A DNA stretch of 64,000 nucleotides. It comes from Talinum fruticosum. Its lineage: Eukaryota; Streptophyta; Magnoliopsida; Caryophyllales; Talinaceae. Location of the stretch: assembly GCA_021018815.1 (NCBI GenBank), contig JAITYX010000012.1, forward strand, positions 5,443,001-5,507,000, in the 5' to 3' direction. The position numbers and the translations under genes were made by a program. Under the pieces are notes generated by a model. The model saw only the letters and a list, made by a program, of their open reading frames with translations. It was not told the origin of the DNA and did no database searches. This document shows positions 10,753-21,639 of the stretch, piece after piece. Each line of letters opens with the position of its first letter. The stretch's first letter is position 1.

Positions 10753-12545
10753 TTGGTCTAGACTGGTGCGACAAACTTCGGTGCATACCACACCAGTTGA
10801 GCCTATTTTTCGTTGTAGGATAGTACCTCAAAAGAATTCCAGTCTAATTGATGAAACACCAGAACAATCTCCTATCCTTCCATTACTCAATGAAACCTCA
10901 ACCAAAATGGAAGCTAGGATTAAGGCCCAAGATAAGAAAATAGAGTCCGTTGTAGGAGATCTTAAGGCTATCTTAAAAGGTATTGAAGATGGTAAGAGAG
11001 ATGAGGAAGAAGAACGACTAAGAACAGGAAGAGGTCCTCCACCCCCACCTAGTCCATCTCCTCCAGGCAGTCCTAAACATGAATCTAAGCCTAATCCAAG
11101 TATAGATCGGATAGAACAAATGTTGAGTAATCCTTGTTCAATAATCATTACTTTGACCATAAGGGATTTACTTAAATCTCAAAGGGAAACCACTCCCTTA
11201 GTTTACCATGCCCTATATCAAGTTTCAAGGTTCCAAGAACCCCCATCACCTTGTTCGCAACTTCTTAGGAGCAATGACTCTTAAGAACAAACCAGAAGAG
11301 ACTTACCACATATCTTCTCAAGGACTTTTGATACTCGATGTAATGAAATGGTATAAGGCGATTGACACACGCAAGGTCACCAATTGAACCGATCTATGTA
11401 AGGAGTTCCCACACTAATACTCCTATAAAACTTATTTACCTATCCCACTTAGAGACTTGGAGTTGATCAAGGAGGGTGAGAAAGAAAGCTTTATAGATTT
11501 TCTCACCACTTGGAGGGCAAATAATGCCCACATAGTAGACCGACCTTACGAGAAGGACCAAGTACGGATCACCGTGAAGAACCTTAAGTCTCGCTTACAA
11601 TCCTTCTCTCAAATTCCTACCTTTCATGAGTTTCTCAACCCTTAGAGAAGTAGCATGTAGATAAAAGAGGACTTGTCTGCGACGACCACAAATGTCGTGA
11701 CTAGGTATAGAGGTAACTATCGGTTGAAAGATAAGAAAACCTCCAACCAAGGCCTATTGGCTATCTTCTTAACAGGTATAAGGACTACACTCCCATCGGT
11801 ACCATATACTCTAAAGCCTTTGATCGCCTATTGGCCAAAGGGAAAATAGAAGTGCCACCCATTATAGCATAATGAGAGACTACGAAACTATCTAAAAACT
11901 AGGATGCAGGAAAATTCCGCAAATACCATCGTGCACAAGGACACGTCACCGAGCGCTCATCGGACTTTCAAGACCAAACAGGAGAGTATGTTCCGCAATG
12001 GTCTACTCCCTCTCACTAAGGCCGCTCGAAACCAAGCAATAATAAAAATCCATACCTAATTTTTCTCTAAAGCCATCCAAGTTAGTGGCACCCATCTGTC
12101 TTCATTGAAGACATCAATGAATCAAAACCACTTCCCAACTTGCCTCCTTTAGACCCGTAAGTCCATGGATTGTTCGTAAGTGATGAAGAAGATGTGTACG
12201 AAACCAAAAACAATAGTCACAATGACGATGACTTCTAGGGCACACCGTCTTTAGAAGAGGAAGACTTTTAGGGTGACCAAAGAGTATAGAAATATGATTC
12301 CTTGCTAGATCCGGATCGCATACTCGTACTCGTGAGTCCATAATAGACTTAGGAAGCCCCAAAAGAACATGAAGCTACTAAAGAGAAAGATCCAATCCTG
12401 AAACAACTTCAAAAGTTAAAAGTTAACATCTCTATCCGGCATCTCATATCTTCTTCCCAAAAAGATAGGTCCGCCTTAATTGACACACTTAGCAAGATTG
12501 AGGTCTCTCCCGAAACCACACTAGAGGAAGTAGTAGGATTGGTCA
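10753..12545 (+). pseudogene. Tat-lineage gag, copy M
   Basis: This is the Gag capsid precursor of a Ty3/gypsy Tat element. Its first part (10755-11284) contains a charged, coiled-coil-like stretch (ETSTKMEARIKAQDKKIESV) followed by the proline-rich run PPPPPSPSPPGSP. The conserved gag core LELIKEGEKESFIDFLTTW, then DRPYEKDQVRITVKNLK, is at 11457-11645. It corresponds to ELIKQGKKESFTDFLTGW in copy B at 30982-31332 on the other strand. Downstream pieces (11650-12545) are shredded by stops. The left boundary abuts LTR2 with no leader or primer site, so the 5' end was lost. The GCATACCACACC motif near 10790 is shared with copy B and marks the start of homology. Confidence 0.75.
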
Positions 12546-13607
12546 ATAGTGGGGACAGAACCATTACCTTCAACCGAAAAGATCTCCTCGAAGAAGGCAT
12601 TGCACGGAACAATGCCCCTTTATTTAAATGTAACTTGCACTAACAAGTTCATTACCCTAACCTTGGTTGACAATGGGTTCGCTCTCGAAAGTTTGTCCAT
12701 GGAGGACAACCAAAAGGTTAGGTATCGGATAACAACAACCCTCTAAACAGATCTGTTCATCTCCGAGCCTATGATAACTCTAAGAGGAAAGTCTTGGGGA
12801 TACTAGCTTCACCCATTAATATGGGGCCAGTGGTGAAGAACATCGATATTTAAGTCGTAGAAATTCCTCGCTACATTTAACGTGCTTCTAGGGCGCCCTT
12901 GGTTACATGACCATCAAGCGATGGCCCTCTACATTGCATTACAAAGTTAAGATAATCATGAAAGGTCAGGTCATAATCGTCAACGAGGATAATCTATGTG
13001 CTACTATCACTTCCAAAGAATCGATCGTCGAAATTGACCATGAAGCTAATAAGGAAGACCTTTATGGGTTTGCGATCGTTGTCGCCTTAGATAAGGATGA
13101 AGCAGCTCTTAAATTTAATCATTATGGAAACCCTAGCATGCGTTCAATGCTTAAGAAGAAATGGTATTTTACAAGCCTAGCTTTAGGCCGGAAGGCATAT
13201 CACCCTATCTTTCCACCCTTGAACCCACCAACAATTGTAAATTTGGGCTTATCAACCTACTACTAAAGAAGTAGCCCAAGCCAAGTAGGAAGTTCAAACT
13301 AAGAGGACTGCACCGTACGAGTCCTGTTCTATGAAGCCCTTTCCTCATACTCTAAATGGGCAATTCCTAAAATAAGGGGATGACTTCCCTGCTATGGTTT
13401 TCCGAGCCTTATTACCGCAAGGTGAAGGGTATTCAGTACCTGGTTTGAAAATATTTAATGACATCTATATATTGGAAAAGGAAGCACCTTACCTCCTTTA
13501 AGAGGGACAGTCCAACCAGGCCGGACCAACTTGATCGGGAGTAACATCTTCAATTTACTATTCGGACATGAGAAGAACTTAGAGGGAATTTAGTCTCAAT
13601 ACTGTCT
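12546..13607 (+). pseudogene. Tat-lineage aspartic protease and protease-RT linker, copy M
   Basis: This is the retroviral-type protease that would process Gag-Pol. The catalytic loop is recognisable in FITLTLVDNGFALESL (12645-12700), with the Asp-Asn-Gly triplet of the family kept. The flap-side motif LLGRPWLHDHQAM (about 12880-12920) is split by a frameshift. 12907-13266 then gives KVKIIMKGQVIIVNEDNLCA, matching KVKMIIKGQVIIVNGDNRCA of copy B. The linker after protease ends in the NLIGSNIFNLLFGHEKNLEG region at about 13530-13580, where the copia LTR at 13608 interrupts it. The piece is inactive, and the interruption marks it as older than the copia element. Confidence 0.75.
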
Positions 13608-15222
13608 CGAAGACTCGGACTTTAAACTTACACTTTTCCGAGTTCCATCGAGGAATTAGGAATAAGACTTCTTCTCCTATAGAGTTTTGATTCCAAGCCA
13701 TTCCATGTGCCTTGGAAACTTTTCTCGAGTGATATAGCACTTTCTCTTAGTGTTATAGAATCTACTATATATGTTTTCCGATCATTCATCGATCGATCGA
13801 CTCGTAAAGCTTACGTCTACATGCCTCTTTACACTCATTTCCGAGTCACTCAACACTCTGGTATATCGCATGTTCAAACACTCTTGTTCACGTACATAAA
13901 CTCGGATCTAACTTCATATTACAGGAATTATACCGATAATTCTCTATTCCAAGTCAACTTATTTAGTTTGAACCTTGTTTACTCTAGATCAAGTTGGTTT
14001 ACTCTAATATTCTTTTTCTAACTTGATTCTAACTTAGACTAACTCGGATGGAATTTGAGCCTCATGGATATTAGACTCGAAAAATTCCATTCCTTTTTCG
14101 ACTCGTGATAATTAGTCACTTAATTATATTAATTACGATATTATCTCGTGTCTAATCCTGGACCAAAGTATTTTATACTTTGAGAACCAAATTGATTTAC
14201 TTTTGCAGGTTATTCAAACGAGGCTATCCTAATTTTGAACTACAAAAGTAACCGGCTTCAAAACATCAAATCACCAGCAGACAAGGCTTTTTCCACCTCC
14301 GACCTAGCCCCGCACACTATGTCGGATCTGTTTGTTTCCAAAATTGGAAATCCGCAACACCAAGCTCAACGGTGGTTTCCACCATACATTTAAAGACACT
14401 ACCAAGTGGTTTTGGGACTTCCAAAGGAGTCAAGAACCATTGCTCAACATTCATATCTCAACGGATATTTTCTGAGTGACTCGTAAAATCCTTTACAACG
14501 GTTACAAAGGACTTCCAGATCGAAGATGGACACAATGGCTAAGATGCTTGGTCACCTATAAATGGAAGCCAACTTTCAACACTTGAAGATTGCCGAATCT
14601 ATTGTTAATACACATACTTGAGCAAAAAGTCATTGTATTCATTCTCAATCTTGTACTTACAACTACAATTCTGTATTTAATAACTTTCCGAGTTGTAAGG
14701 TCTTGTACTCGCTACAAACACTATCTTTCTTACTCACTAAGTAAAGTCCCTTGACCGAGCTGTAAGGGTTAACTCAACTCGAGTTGTCCCTAACTGTAAG
14801 GGTGATCTCGGTTAGGAAGTACTAGATTAGATAAGGTCATTTCGAGTCTAGGAAAAACTTATAAGGAGTTGTTTAAGGGAGCAACTCACGTCGAGTCAGT
14901 CTACTATATTTTGTGGACTCAAAATAGTGGATTTGACTTCGTGCTTGGATTAGCACGGTCCATGGTTTTCTGCCTCGGGAGGGTTTCCACGTACTTTCCG
15001 AGTTATACTCTTCTAAGTGGATTCTAGACTCAAAACAGTCTTGGAGTGTCGTTTAATTTGCTTCTTCACTTTGCACTCGAATTCCGAGTTAATGCTTTTC
15101 TAAGTTTATCCTTGCATCTCACTCACCTCAAATTCATATCTGTTTTAATTTTCAAGCAAGTTTCCTCATCACCCTATTTACCCCCTCTAGGGTGACTTAT
15201 ACTCCCCAAGAGCAAAGCTTTA
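13608..15222 (+). repeat. Copia 5' LTR, copy N (about 1.6 kb)
   Basis: It begins CGAAGACTCGGAC (TG decayed to CG) and ends AGCAAAGCTTTA, with the primer-binding site two bases later. It is collinear with LTR A: TTCCGAGT words, TATA at 14557, the CTTGACCGAGCTGTAAGGG block, and the CCCCCTCTAGGGTGACTTATACTCC end. It is inserted in the protease-RT linker of Tat copy M. As the 5' LTR it would drive the copia pseudogenes that follow. Confidence 0.85.
14557..14563 (+). promoter_or_regulatory. TATA box of copia LTR N
   Basis: TATAAAT in GGTCACCTATAAATGGAAGCC is the same context as in LTR A at 5477. Confidence 0.7.
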
Positions 15223-15224
15223 AT

Positions 15225-15236
15225 TGGTATCGAGCC
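15225..15236 (+). other. Copia primer-binding site (initiator tRNA-Met type)
   Basis: TGGTATCGAGCC lies two bases after the LTR. It matches the usual copia site TGGTATCAGAGC with one base missing. The same site, TTGGTATCCGAGC, is seen on the - strand at 48591-48603. Confidence 0.8.
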
Positions 15237-15281
15237 TAGCCTTTCGGAGAGGATCTAACCATCCAAAGGTTTAAAGATCAA

Positions 15282-17035
15282 ATGGCTCGTAACAATGAAG
15301 AGTTCGATGAAGGAAGATCTTCCAGCAGACCACCAAAGTTCAAAGGATCCAACTTCGTCCACTCGGAAGAAACTCATGGAATGTTTTCTAATAGATCATG
15401 ATGAGGATGTTTCGAACATCATACAAGTAGGAAACTACATTCCCATGAAGATGGAAGAAACAAGACTCGTGCCCAAGACAAAGGCCGAGTTCACAGCTGA
15501 TGAAGCGTAAAAGTTCGAAAGAACTTCAAGGCGATGAACATTCTAATGTGCGCCATCAGCTCGTAAGAATACAACCGAGTGTCAGCCGTGACATAGCCAA
15601 AGAAGTGTGGGACACACTTGTCAACACTTATGAAGGCACAACCCGTGTCGACAAGCAAAGATAAGCTAATATCTTCATAAATATGAGTTGTTCAAGATGG
15701 AGCTAGAAGAAAACATCACTCGGATGTTCATTTGATTTACTTGAGATACTCGTAAGCCTACCCAATAAAAATGGGGTCCCAAAGTGACAGACTATCGAAG
15801 AGGCTCGGAACTTGTCTCTGCTAAAGCCGGACGAACTCATTGGGAAGCTTCTCACCCATGAGATCCACCTAGAAGAGGAGGATGCAGAAGTCAACACCAA
15901 AAAGAACATTGAGCTGAAAGCCTCGTAAACCGGAGAAGCGGATCTGAGTTCCTCCGACTCGGAAGAGCATCCCATGGCACTTATCGCTAGAGGCTTCAAG
16001 AGAATGATGAAGCACAAGAGATGGGGTAAGAAGCCAAAAGAAGAGTTCTACAAGAAAGACAAGAAGGATAGAAAAGGTAAATACTCTTCCTCTTTAAAGT
16101 TGTCTTTGTCTAAGAACTTTGGCTGTTTTGAATATGGCAAGCAAGGAACACATAGTCAAAGACTATCCAAAGAGAAAAGGCGAAAAAAAGAAGAAAAAGG
16201 CTATGATGGCCACATGGAGTGACGAGGACTCATTAAAAGATGACGAGGACTCGGATGACTCAAAGTGTCCGATGGCACTTTCCGACTCGAAGTGGAAATA
16301 GAGTCGGATCACGGATCAGTCGGACAATGAGGAAGCAAATCCTCCAGAGGTAATTAAATACTTTCTCAAATACTCCAAAGTTGACTTAGCTAAGTATATT
16401 TTCACTTTGGAAGATAAGTCCAATTCGATTCTTCTCATTTTAGTGAACAACTTGAGTCAATTTCTTTTGAGAGCATTTTTTCAAAAAATGAGTTGGAAAA
16501 CCGAGACTTATACTCGGAGAACTCAAGACTAGTGCTCAATCCAATAAGACTGAGTCCGAGTTACTCGAAAAGAAAATGAGTAACTAAAGCAAAAGCTTAA
16601 CGAGTCTCAAGATCTTGTTTTAAAGTTTACTCAAGGTCAGAAGAACCTTGATATGCTCTTGGAATCTCAATGTGTCTCCTTCAGAAAAGAAGGTCTTGGT
16701 TTTAACAAAGAGGAGGAATCCAATTCCTACTCGTAGCTTTTCAAAAGGATTCCGAACTCGTAAAGTTCGAGAAGGCTGAGCACGGTTCCATTTATAAAAA
16801 TGAAAGGAGGACTGAGCCCAGACCAACTTATAGGAGAAAACCATCTCCACCGATTTATAAAAGAAAAGTTTGTCAAAAGAAAGAGACACAAACTCAGCTC
16901 TCTAAACGGAAGACTCGAGAATCGGACCGGATCCAAAGTCATTAAAATCGGGTTCCGAAAACCTTCTTCCTCGAAAAGGACCTCAGTAAAAGGTGTTATT
17001 GGGTTTGTTAGAGGAAGTGAGAAGGGTTAGTTTGT
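15282..17035 (+). pseudogene. Copia gag, copy N
   Basis: Gag precursor; ATG at 15282 gives MARNNEEFDEGRSSSRPPKF, the same start as in copies H (48544, -) and I (55410, -). A single extra base near 15361 shifts the frame before the LMECFLIDHDEDVSNIIQVG segment. Downstream come the MALIARGFKRMMKHKRWG segment (15974-16040), a lysine-rich stretch, and a decayed zinc knuckle, FGCFEYGKQGTHSQ, in which the second Cys is Tyr. An acidic Asp/Ser-rich part (16210-16330), a coiled-coil region, and QKNLDMLLESQCVSFRKEGL (about 16640-16700) follow. This extended gag C-terminus is usual for long copia elements. Many stops; inactive. Confidence 0.85.
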
Positions 17036-18340
17036 TTATGTTTTGCAGGGCACTCGTAAAAGATCAAAAGGGCATTGGTACCGGACGGTGGATGCTCACG
17101 CCACATGTCGAGAGACTCAAGACTCTTTTCCGAGTTAGAAGAGTACAAAGGAGGAAAAGTTACATTTGGAGATGACAATAAAGGCAAGATAATTGGGATA
17201 GGCAAGATTGGAAAGGGAGGAAATCTGGTCAGCCCAAGTATACCTTGTCAAAGGATTAATGTACAACCTACTTAGCATTTCACAATTCTGTGATAAAGGT
17301 TAAGAGGTAAGATTCACTCAAACCAATCTGTTACATTTCGATGACACTACCAAGGAGATCAAGCTCTCGGGTAAGAGATCGGGTAACACTTACATTATTC
17401 TTCTTTCGACCCGAGTCGAATCTATCTTGTTTAAAAGCATCACTTCTTGATGACTCATGGACATGGCATAGTAGATTAGGTCATGTTAGCATGCATACTA
17501 TTAAGAAACTGGCATCTCATGATTTAGTCGGAGGATTGCCTAATTGTGCTTGTTAAGAAAGATAAGATTTGTGAAGCTTACACAAAAGGAAAACAAGTCG
17601 GATCATCTTTCAAATCTCTCAAGACAGCTTCCACATCTAAGGTGCTTGAAATGCTACATATGGACTTATGTGGTGAAATCCTCGTCAAGAGTCTTGGAGG
17701 TAAATCATATGTACTTGTTATTGTTGATGATTACTCAAGATTTACCTGGGTGTGTTTTCTCAAGCACAAAAATGAAGCATTCAAAGAGTTCAAGCAAGCT
17801 TTGTAAGAAAATCCAAGTTGAGTCTTAGACTCATATTCAAAGAATTCGAATTGACCATGGTAGGGAGTTCGACTACTCGAATTTGCAGAGTTTTGTGACA
17901 AGAATGGCATCTCCCACAACTTCTCAAGCACCAAGAACTCCTCAACAGAATGGAGTAGTGGCAAGAAAGAACATAACTCTTGAAGAAATAGCTAGGACAA
18001 TGATAATTGAACACAATCTACCCTACTATTTCTAGGCGGAGGCAGTCAACACAGCCAACTACACCTTGAACAGATGCCTCATCGGACACATTCTCAAGAA
18101 AACACCGTACGAGCTCTACAAAGGGAAGAAACCCAATATTTCATACTTCAAACCCTTTGGATGTAAGTGTTTTGTTCACAACAATGGTAAGGATCACCTG
18201 ACCAAGTTTGATGCTCGGTCATATGAAGGTATTTTTCTCGGGTTATTCATCTCATAGTAAATCTTATCGCATTTTCAATAAGAGAACTAACAAAGTGGAA
18301 GAAAGCATCCACGTTGTGTTTGATGAACTTGAATAGGAAA
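17036..18340 (+). pseudogene. Copia protease and integrase, copy N
   Basis: The protease start reads VPDGGCSRHMSRDSRLFSEL (17075-): the catalytic Asp-Ser-Gly has become Asp-Gly-Gly. The integrase zinc-finger region follows with SWTWHSRLGHVSMHTIKKLA (17450-17520), then the core with LEMLHMDLCGE and LVIVDDYSRFTWVCFLKHKN (17546-17806). The second catalytic segment is RIDHGREFD-like. The third reads QQNGVVARKN (17943-17972), where the family has Glu before Arg-Lys-Asn, so the catalytic Glu is lost as Ala. The tail GCKCFVHNNGKDHLTKFDAR (18170-18220) is typical of copia integrase. There are several frameshifts. Confidence 0.88.
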
Positions 18341-18700
18341 AATCAAGTGACTCAACATTCTCGAGACCTAAAGCTCAGCAGAAATGATAATCGTGATGAA
18401 AGTGAGCCTATCGAGAATCAAACCCAACCAGCTCAGGATGAAGACACTCATAACGAAGTGACTCGGAATGAGACAACTCAAGAACCCGCTAAGAATGATG
18501 AAGGACAATCTGATGAACATGATCACTCATAACAAGCTTCGAAGATCAAGCAGTTGAACCTACAGATCTGGTGAATCGGAGAACAGTAGAGCATTCAAGT
18601 ATGCTTCTAGTCATCCACTAGAAAACATATTATCTCGCTATCAACAATGGCGTAAGAACTCATTCCTCTCTTTAGAATTTATGTGCATTCACTGCATTTA
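18341..18700 (+). other. Copia integrase-RT connector, copy N
   Basis: This acidic, polar linker (TRNETTQEPAKNDEGQSDEH near 18470-18530) joins integrase to RT. It matches RNRRTEATHNTMTRNDQNQE of copy I on the other strand. Its sequence is low-complexity and no catalytic domain is expected here. Confidence 0.6.
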
Positions 18701-18957
18701 TTTTATTAACTCGAACCTAAAAATGCACTAGAAGCCCTAAATGAACCTGAATGGGTAGAGGCCATGCAAGAGGAACTCAATCAATTCGAAAGAAACCAAG
18801 TCCGGACTCGACCAAACGACCTTATGACCACCCAGCCATAGGAACCAAGTGGGTTTTCAAGAACAAACTGGATGAAGGTGGATTGGTAGTCAGAAACAAG
18901 GCTAGACTTGTGGCTCAAGGTTACAATCAGGAAGAAGGGATTGATTGTAATTATTCT
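18701..18957 (+). pseudogene. Copia reverse transcriptase, N-terminal fragment, copy N
   Basis: Recognisable RT start: LNEPEWVEAMQEELNQFERN, then GTKWVFKNKLDEGGLVVRNK, then ARLVAQGYNQEEGID (18840-18945). The frame stops a few codons later, where intact relatives continue with the ETFAPV motif, and the sequence becomes a Tat LTR at about 18958. The rest of RT, all of RNase H and the 3' LTR are missing from this copy and do not reappear at the far end of the Tat array (40174). The join is therefore a deletion and not a clean insertion site. Confidence 0.85.
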
Positions 18958-20045
18958 CAAAATTCCCGGGATCTTATTTTCTAATTAAGGAATAAATAAA
19001 GCTAGGGTTTTGGTCGTGCCTTCAGTGCCTTAGGGCTAGATTGGTGTGAAAACACTAATCCGGACGAAGCCTCACCTGCCGACCACCTAGTACAGGCGGC
19101 AGCTGTGCCGAGCACGATGAAGCACCTGCCGGACGCAAGGGCCGATCGAGTCAGCGCCGGCCGAGGCGAGGGCTGATGGAGTCAGCCTCGGCCTCTTCGC
19201 CGATGGGCGGATCTAGAACGTCGGCTTGTTGTTCCTGCAGCTGAAAACACTGAGATGCAAATTTTAATAGAACAAAGCATAAAATAAAGGAGTCGCCAAT
19301 CAATTTTTAGGAAAAAAACTAACAAAAATGAAAATAAAGATATTCTCTCTCGATCTTAGTATGGGAAAACTAAGACCGAAAAAGGCTAAAAATGACTCAA
19401 TCGGTCCTTGAACCGACAATCGGATTCGGGGCGAGGGTACGAAATGTAGGGACAAACCCTTTCGTTCCACCACGTCTAAACACTGGCCATTACTAGTTCG
19501 AGTAATAAATTAAAATGATGTAAAACAAATAACCAAGTGGCATGCGAAGCGAAATTAAAAGCAACCAAACATAATAAAGATAGCGGCAAAGAAAGCGATA
19601 AAGAAAGGAAAAGTGAGAAATAAAAGAATTATATCGGTCGAGGCGAAATTAAAAAGAGCGATTACATCTCTTAAACCACAATACGGAAAGCAATAAAAAG
19701 CATGAATGTAATAAACCGTTTGAAGGCTGAAAAATTACCCTCAGAGTTATCCCACCTTGCTAATCTGGATCTCTCGATGCAACGACGAAAAGTAAAAGAA
19801 AAGGGATTATTTTTGGGAGATATGTGCATAGGGTATGGTAATGATCAATTGAATAAGTGCCTAGAGATTAGAATAATTGAATGTTCTTTAGCTCTTTGCA
19901 CGGATTCAGCATGGTAGAGCAATAATTAGATGAATGCTTAAGATTGGTTTCGACATAGTAACGTTTAGATGAGAGTATTCTAGTTAACTTTCTACAGCGT
20001 GATGCTAAAGCAGGAGGTCAGTATGGGAATGAGAGCCAAGGCTCT

Positions 20046-20055
20046 CTATTTATAG
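20046..20055 (-). promoter_or_regulatory. TATA box of Tat LTR L1
   Basis: On the - strand the sequence reads CTCTCCTATAAATAGAGAGCC. The identical context recurs in L2 at 34624-34633, and a diverged version (CTTTATAAATTGAGGG) is in L4 near 58537-58548. It is oriented to transcribe element B. Confidence 0.75.
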
Positions 20056-20588
20056 GAGAGGACTTAGGTCACAAATGACCTAGGGTTTGCCTCCATTTAG
20101 CAAGTCCAAACAACTAAAAATAAACTCGGGCGAAATCTTAAGAGATAGAACCGGATCGTAAAGAGATAAAACCAAATAAAATTGGATGGTAGGCACCGGC
20201 CAACCGAGCACCCTAAGGTTTCATGTCGTAGTTGTGTCTCCAAAGGATTCTCCTAGCCCAAAATCCAGCGTTCCACTTGATGTTTCTAGAAGGCAAGCGC
20301 CAACCACGACGTCGTTCGAGGGGGAAGCTTCTAGCCTCTTGTGGGCTATCTCGGTGAAGCTTAAATGCAGCACTTTCATGCTTTTGATCATGAAATACAA
20401 CATTTTAATGCCATCTTGAGGTCTTCGGCTCCTTGTACTCGGATAAAAGTAGAATGTTGTACTATGAACTTATAATTTCCCGAGCACACGGCGTCGGACT
20501 CGACAATCTCTATAGCCTCGGCCAAATTCTTAGATGGTTTGAAAAAGAGGATTTCGGACCAACCCAAGGCGAAAGGTCTGTTTATTTG

Positions 20589-20839
20589 GTGCTTGGAGGT
20601 TTTTGTGGTTTACTAGCTTATGTTACACCAATTGATCATAGTACGAGATCCGGATCCTCGAATAGGATTCGGGATTATCATCATCAAGCCAACAAAACAA
20701 AATACAAAAATAAAGTGCTCGGAGGGTTTTGTGGTTTACTAGCTTATGTTGCACCAATCGATCATAGTACGAGATCCGGATCCTCGAACGAGATTCGGAT
20801 TATTATCATCGGACCAACAAAACAAAATACAAAAATAAA
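20589..20839. repeat. Tandem duplication, about 126 bases, two copies
   Basis: Copy 1 is 20589-20714 and copy 2 is 20715-20839. Both run from GTGCT(T/C)GGAGG through CCGGATCCTCGAA to AATACAAAAATAAA. They differ at a handful of positions. L2 and L5 have a single copy here (35165-35292; 63318-63442), so the duplication is specific to L1. Confidence 0.9.
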
Positions 20840-20872
20840 GAGATAAAGGATGATATTTTTTAGGTGTCGACA

Positions 20873-20890
20873 GTTGCTCCTACTTTGACC
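20873..20890 (-). other. Polypurine tract of Tat element B
   Basis: On the - strand AAAGTAGGAGCAAC directly precedes the LTR start. The equivalents are AAAGTAGGGCTAAT at 59250-59263 and AAAGTGGGGGCTAAC at 63477-63491. This sets L1 as a 3' LTR of a - strand element. Confidence 0.75.
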
Positions 20891-21507
20891 GAGTCTAAAA
20901 GACGAAGGGTCAAAGTAGACACTAAAGGATACTTACCTCAATTTTTGTAAGGTATTGTATGTTACTTGGAATTGGTTGTAATCAAACCTAAACTCCAAAA
21001 TAGAACGTGAACTTGTTCGCGATGCTTGCCTTATGAAGTTTGGTAAAAAGATCCTAAGCTTGGCTTGATTAGAGCTTGAAGCTTGGTATATTTTGGTGCT
21101 CGAAACTCCGATCGTTCTTTGATCGAAACTTGGCTAAATAATTTGTTGTGCTAGCACACTTGTTAGTGTGTAACTCGAATTGACAAAAGTTCGATGTTTT
21201 ACCCGAGTAATTCAAGAAAAACAGATCGATAAAATAGTTCGAAAAAGTTGATTAGTAGGCCCGAAAACTCCCACTTGCGTGAATAAGAGGACAAGGATCA
21301 TATGTCTTGGTTGGACAAGGCTGCATGGACTAGGGAGGTGGGCTAGGCTGTAAAGGCTATCGCCGATTGGACCTCTCGATATCTCATGGCCGGTGGCGAC
21401 CAGTCTTTAGCGTGCGTGGCCCCCGCATGTCCTACCGGATTCCCTTGGTTTCCCACTATTTACTTGACTCTTGTCTTATGTGCTTGGATGCCTTGACCGA
21501 ATTTGCC
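20891..21507. other. Tat 3' internal region between polypurine tract and antisense ORF
   Basis: This non-coding spacer is shared with 59268-59859 and 63493-64000 (for example CGAGTCTAAAAGAC, AAGGGTCAAAGTAGACACTAAAGG, TTTGGAATTGG). The shared order across three copies shows it is part of the Tat element and not flanking host DNA. Confidence 0.65.
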
Positions 21508-21514
21508 TATAAAA
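21508..21514 (+). promoter_or_regulatory. TATA box for the antisense accessory ORF of Tat
   Basis: TATAAAA lies in GAATTTGCCTATAAAAGGGAG, 132 bases before the first ATG of the antisense frame (21640). The copy in element D has AAGTTTTCCTATAAAAAGGG at 59851-59870, also preceded by a TTGTCTTATG(T/C)(G/A)CTTG block. It points away from the element's own transcription. Confidence 0.6.
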
Positions 21515-21639
21515 GGGAGTGTATGTTGTGTTTCATTTTGCACACCAACTCTTCTTTTTACTCTTGCTATTCTCTTGTGTTTCCTTGCTTTTCTCCTTCT
21601 TGAAAACTAGTTGGTTCTCAAAAACATCTTCTCTTAAAA

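Larger units (their letters stand above)
18958..20872 (-). repeat. Tat LTR L1, 3' LTR of element B (truncated outer end)
   Basis: This is a minus-oriented Tat LTR. Its 5' edge is at 20872, where the - strand reads TGTCGACACCTAAAAAATATC right after the polypurine tract. Compared with LTR L2 (33346-35325), the outer 200 bases or so are missing and L1 starts at AATTCCCGGGATCTTATTTTC, joined directly to copia RT. It contains a G+C-rich segment (19070-19220), a TATA box on the - strand and a 126-base tandem duplication near the 5' edge. Shared by eye with L2, L3 and L5; L4 is a more distant relative. Confidence 0.85.

Noticed and set aside
15225..15240. Partial tRNA gene
   Set aside because: It is a short primer-binding site complementary to a tRNA end, adjacent to an LTR; no cloverleaf around it.
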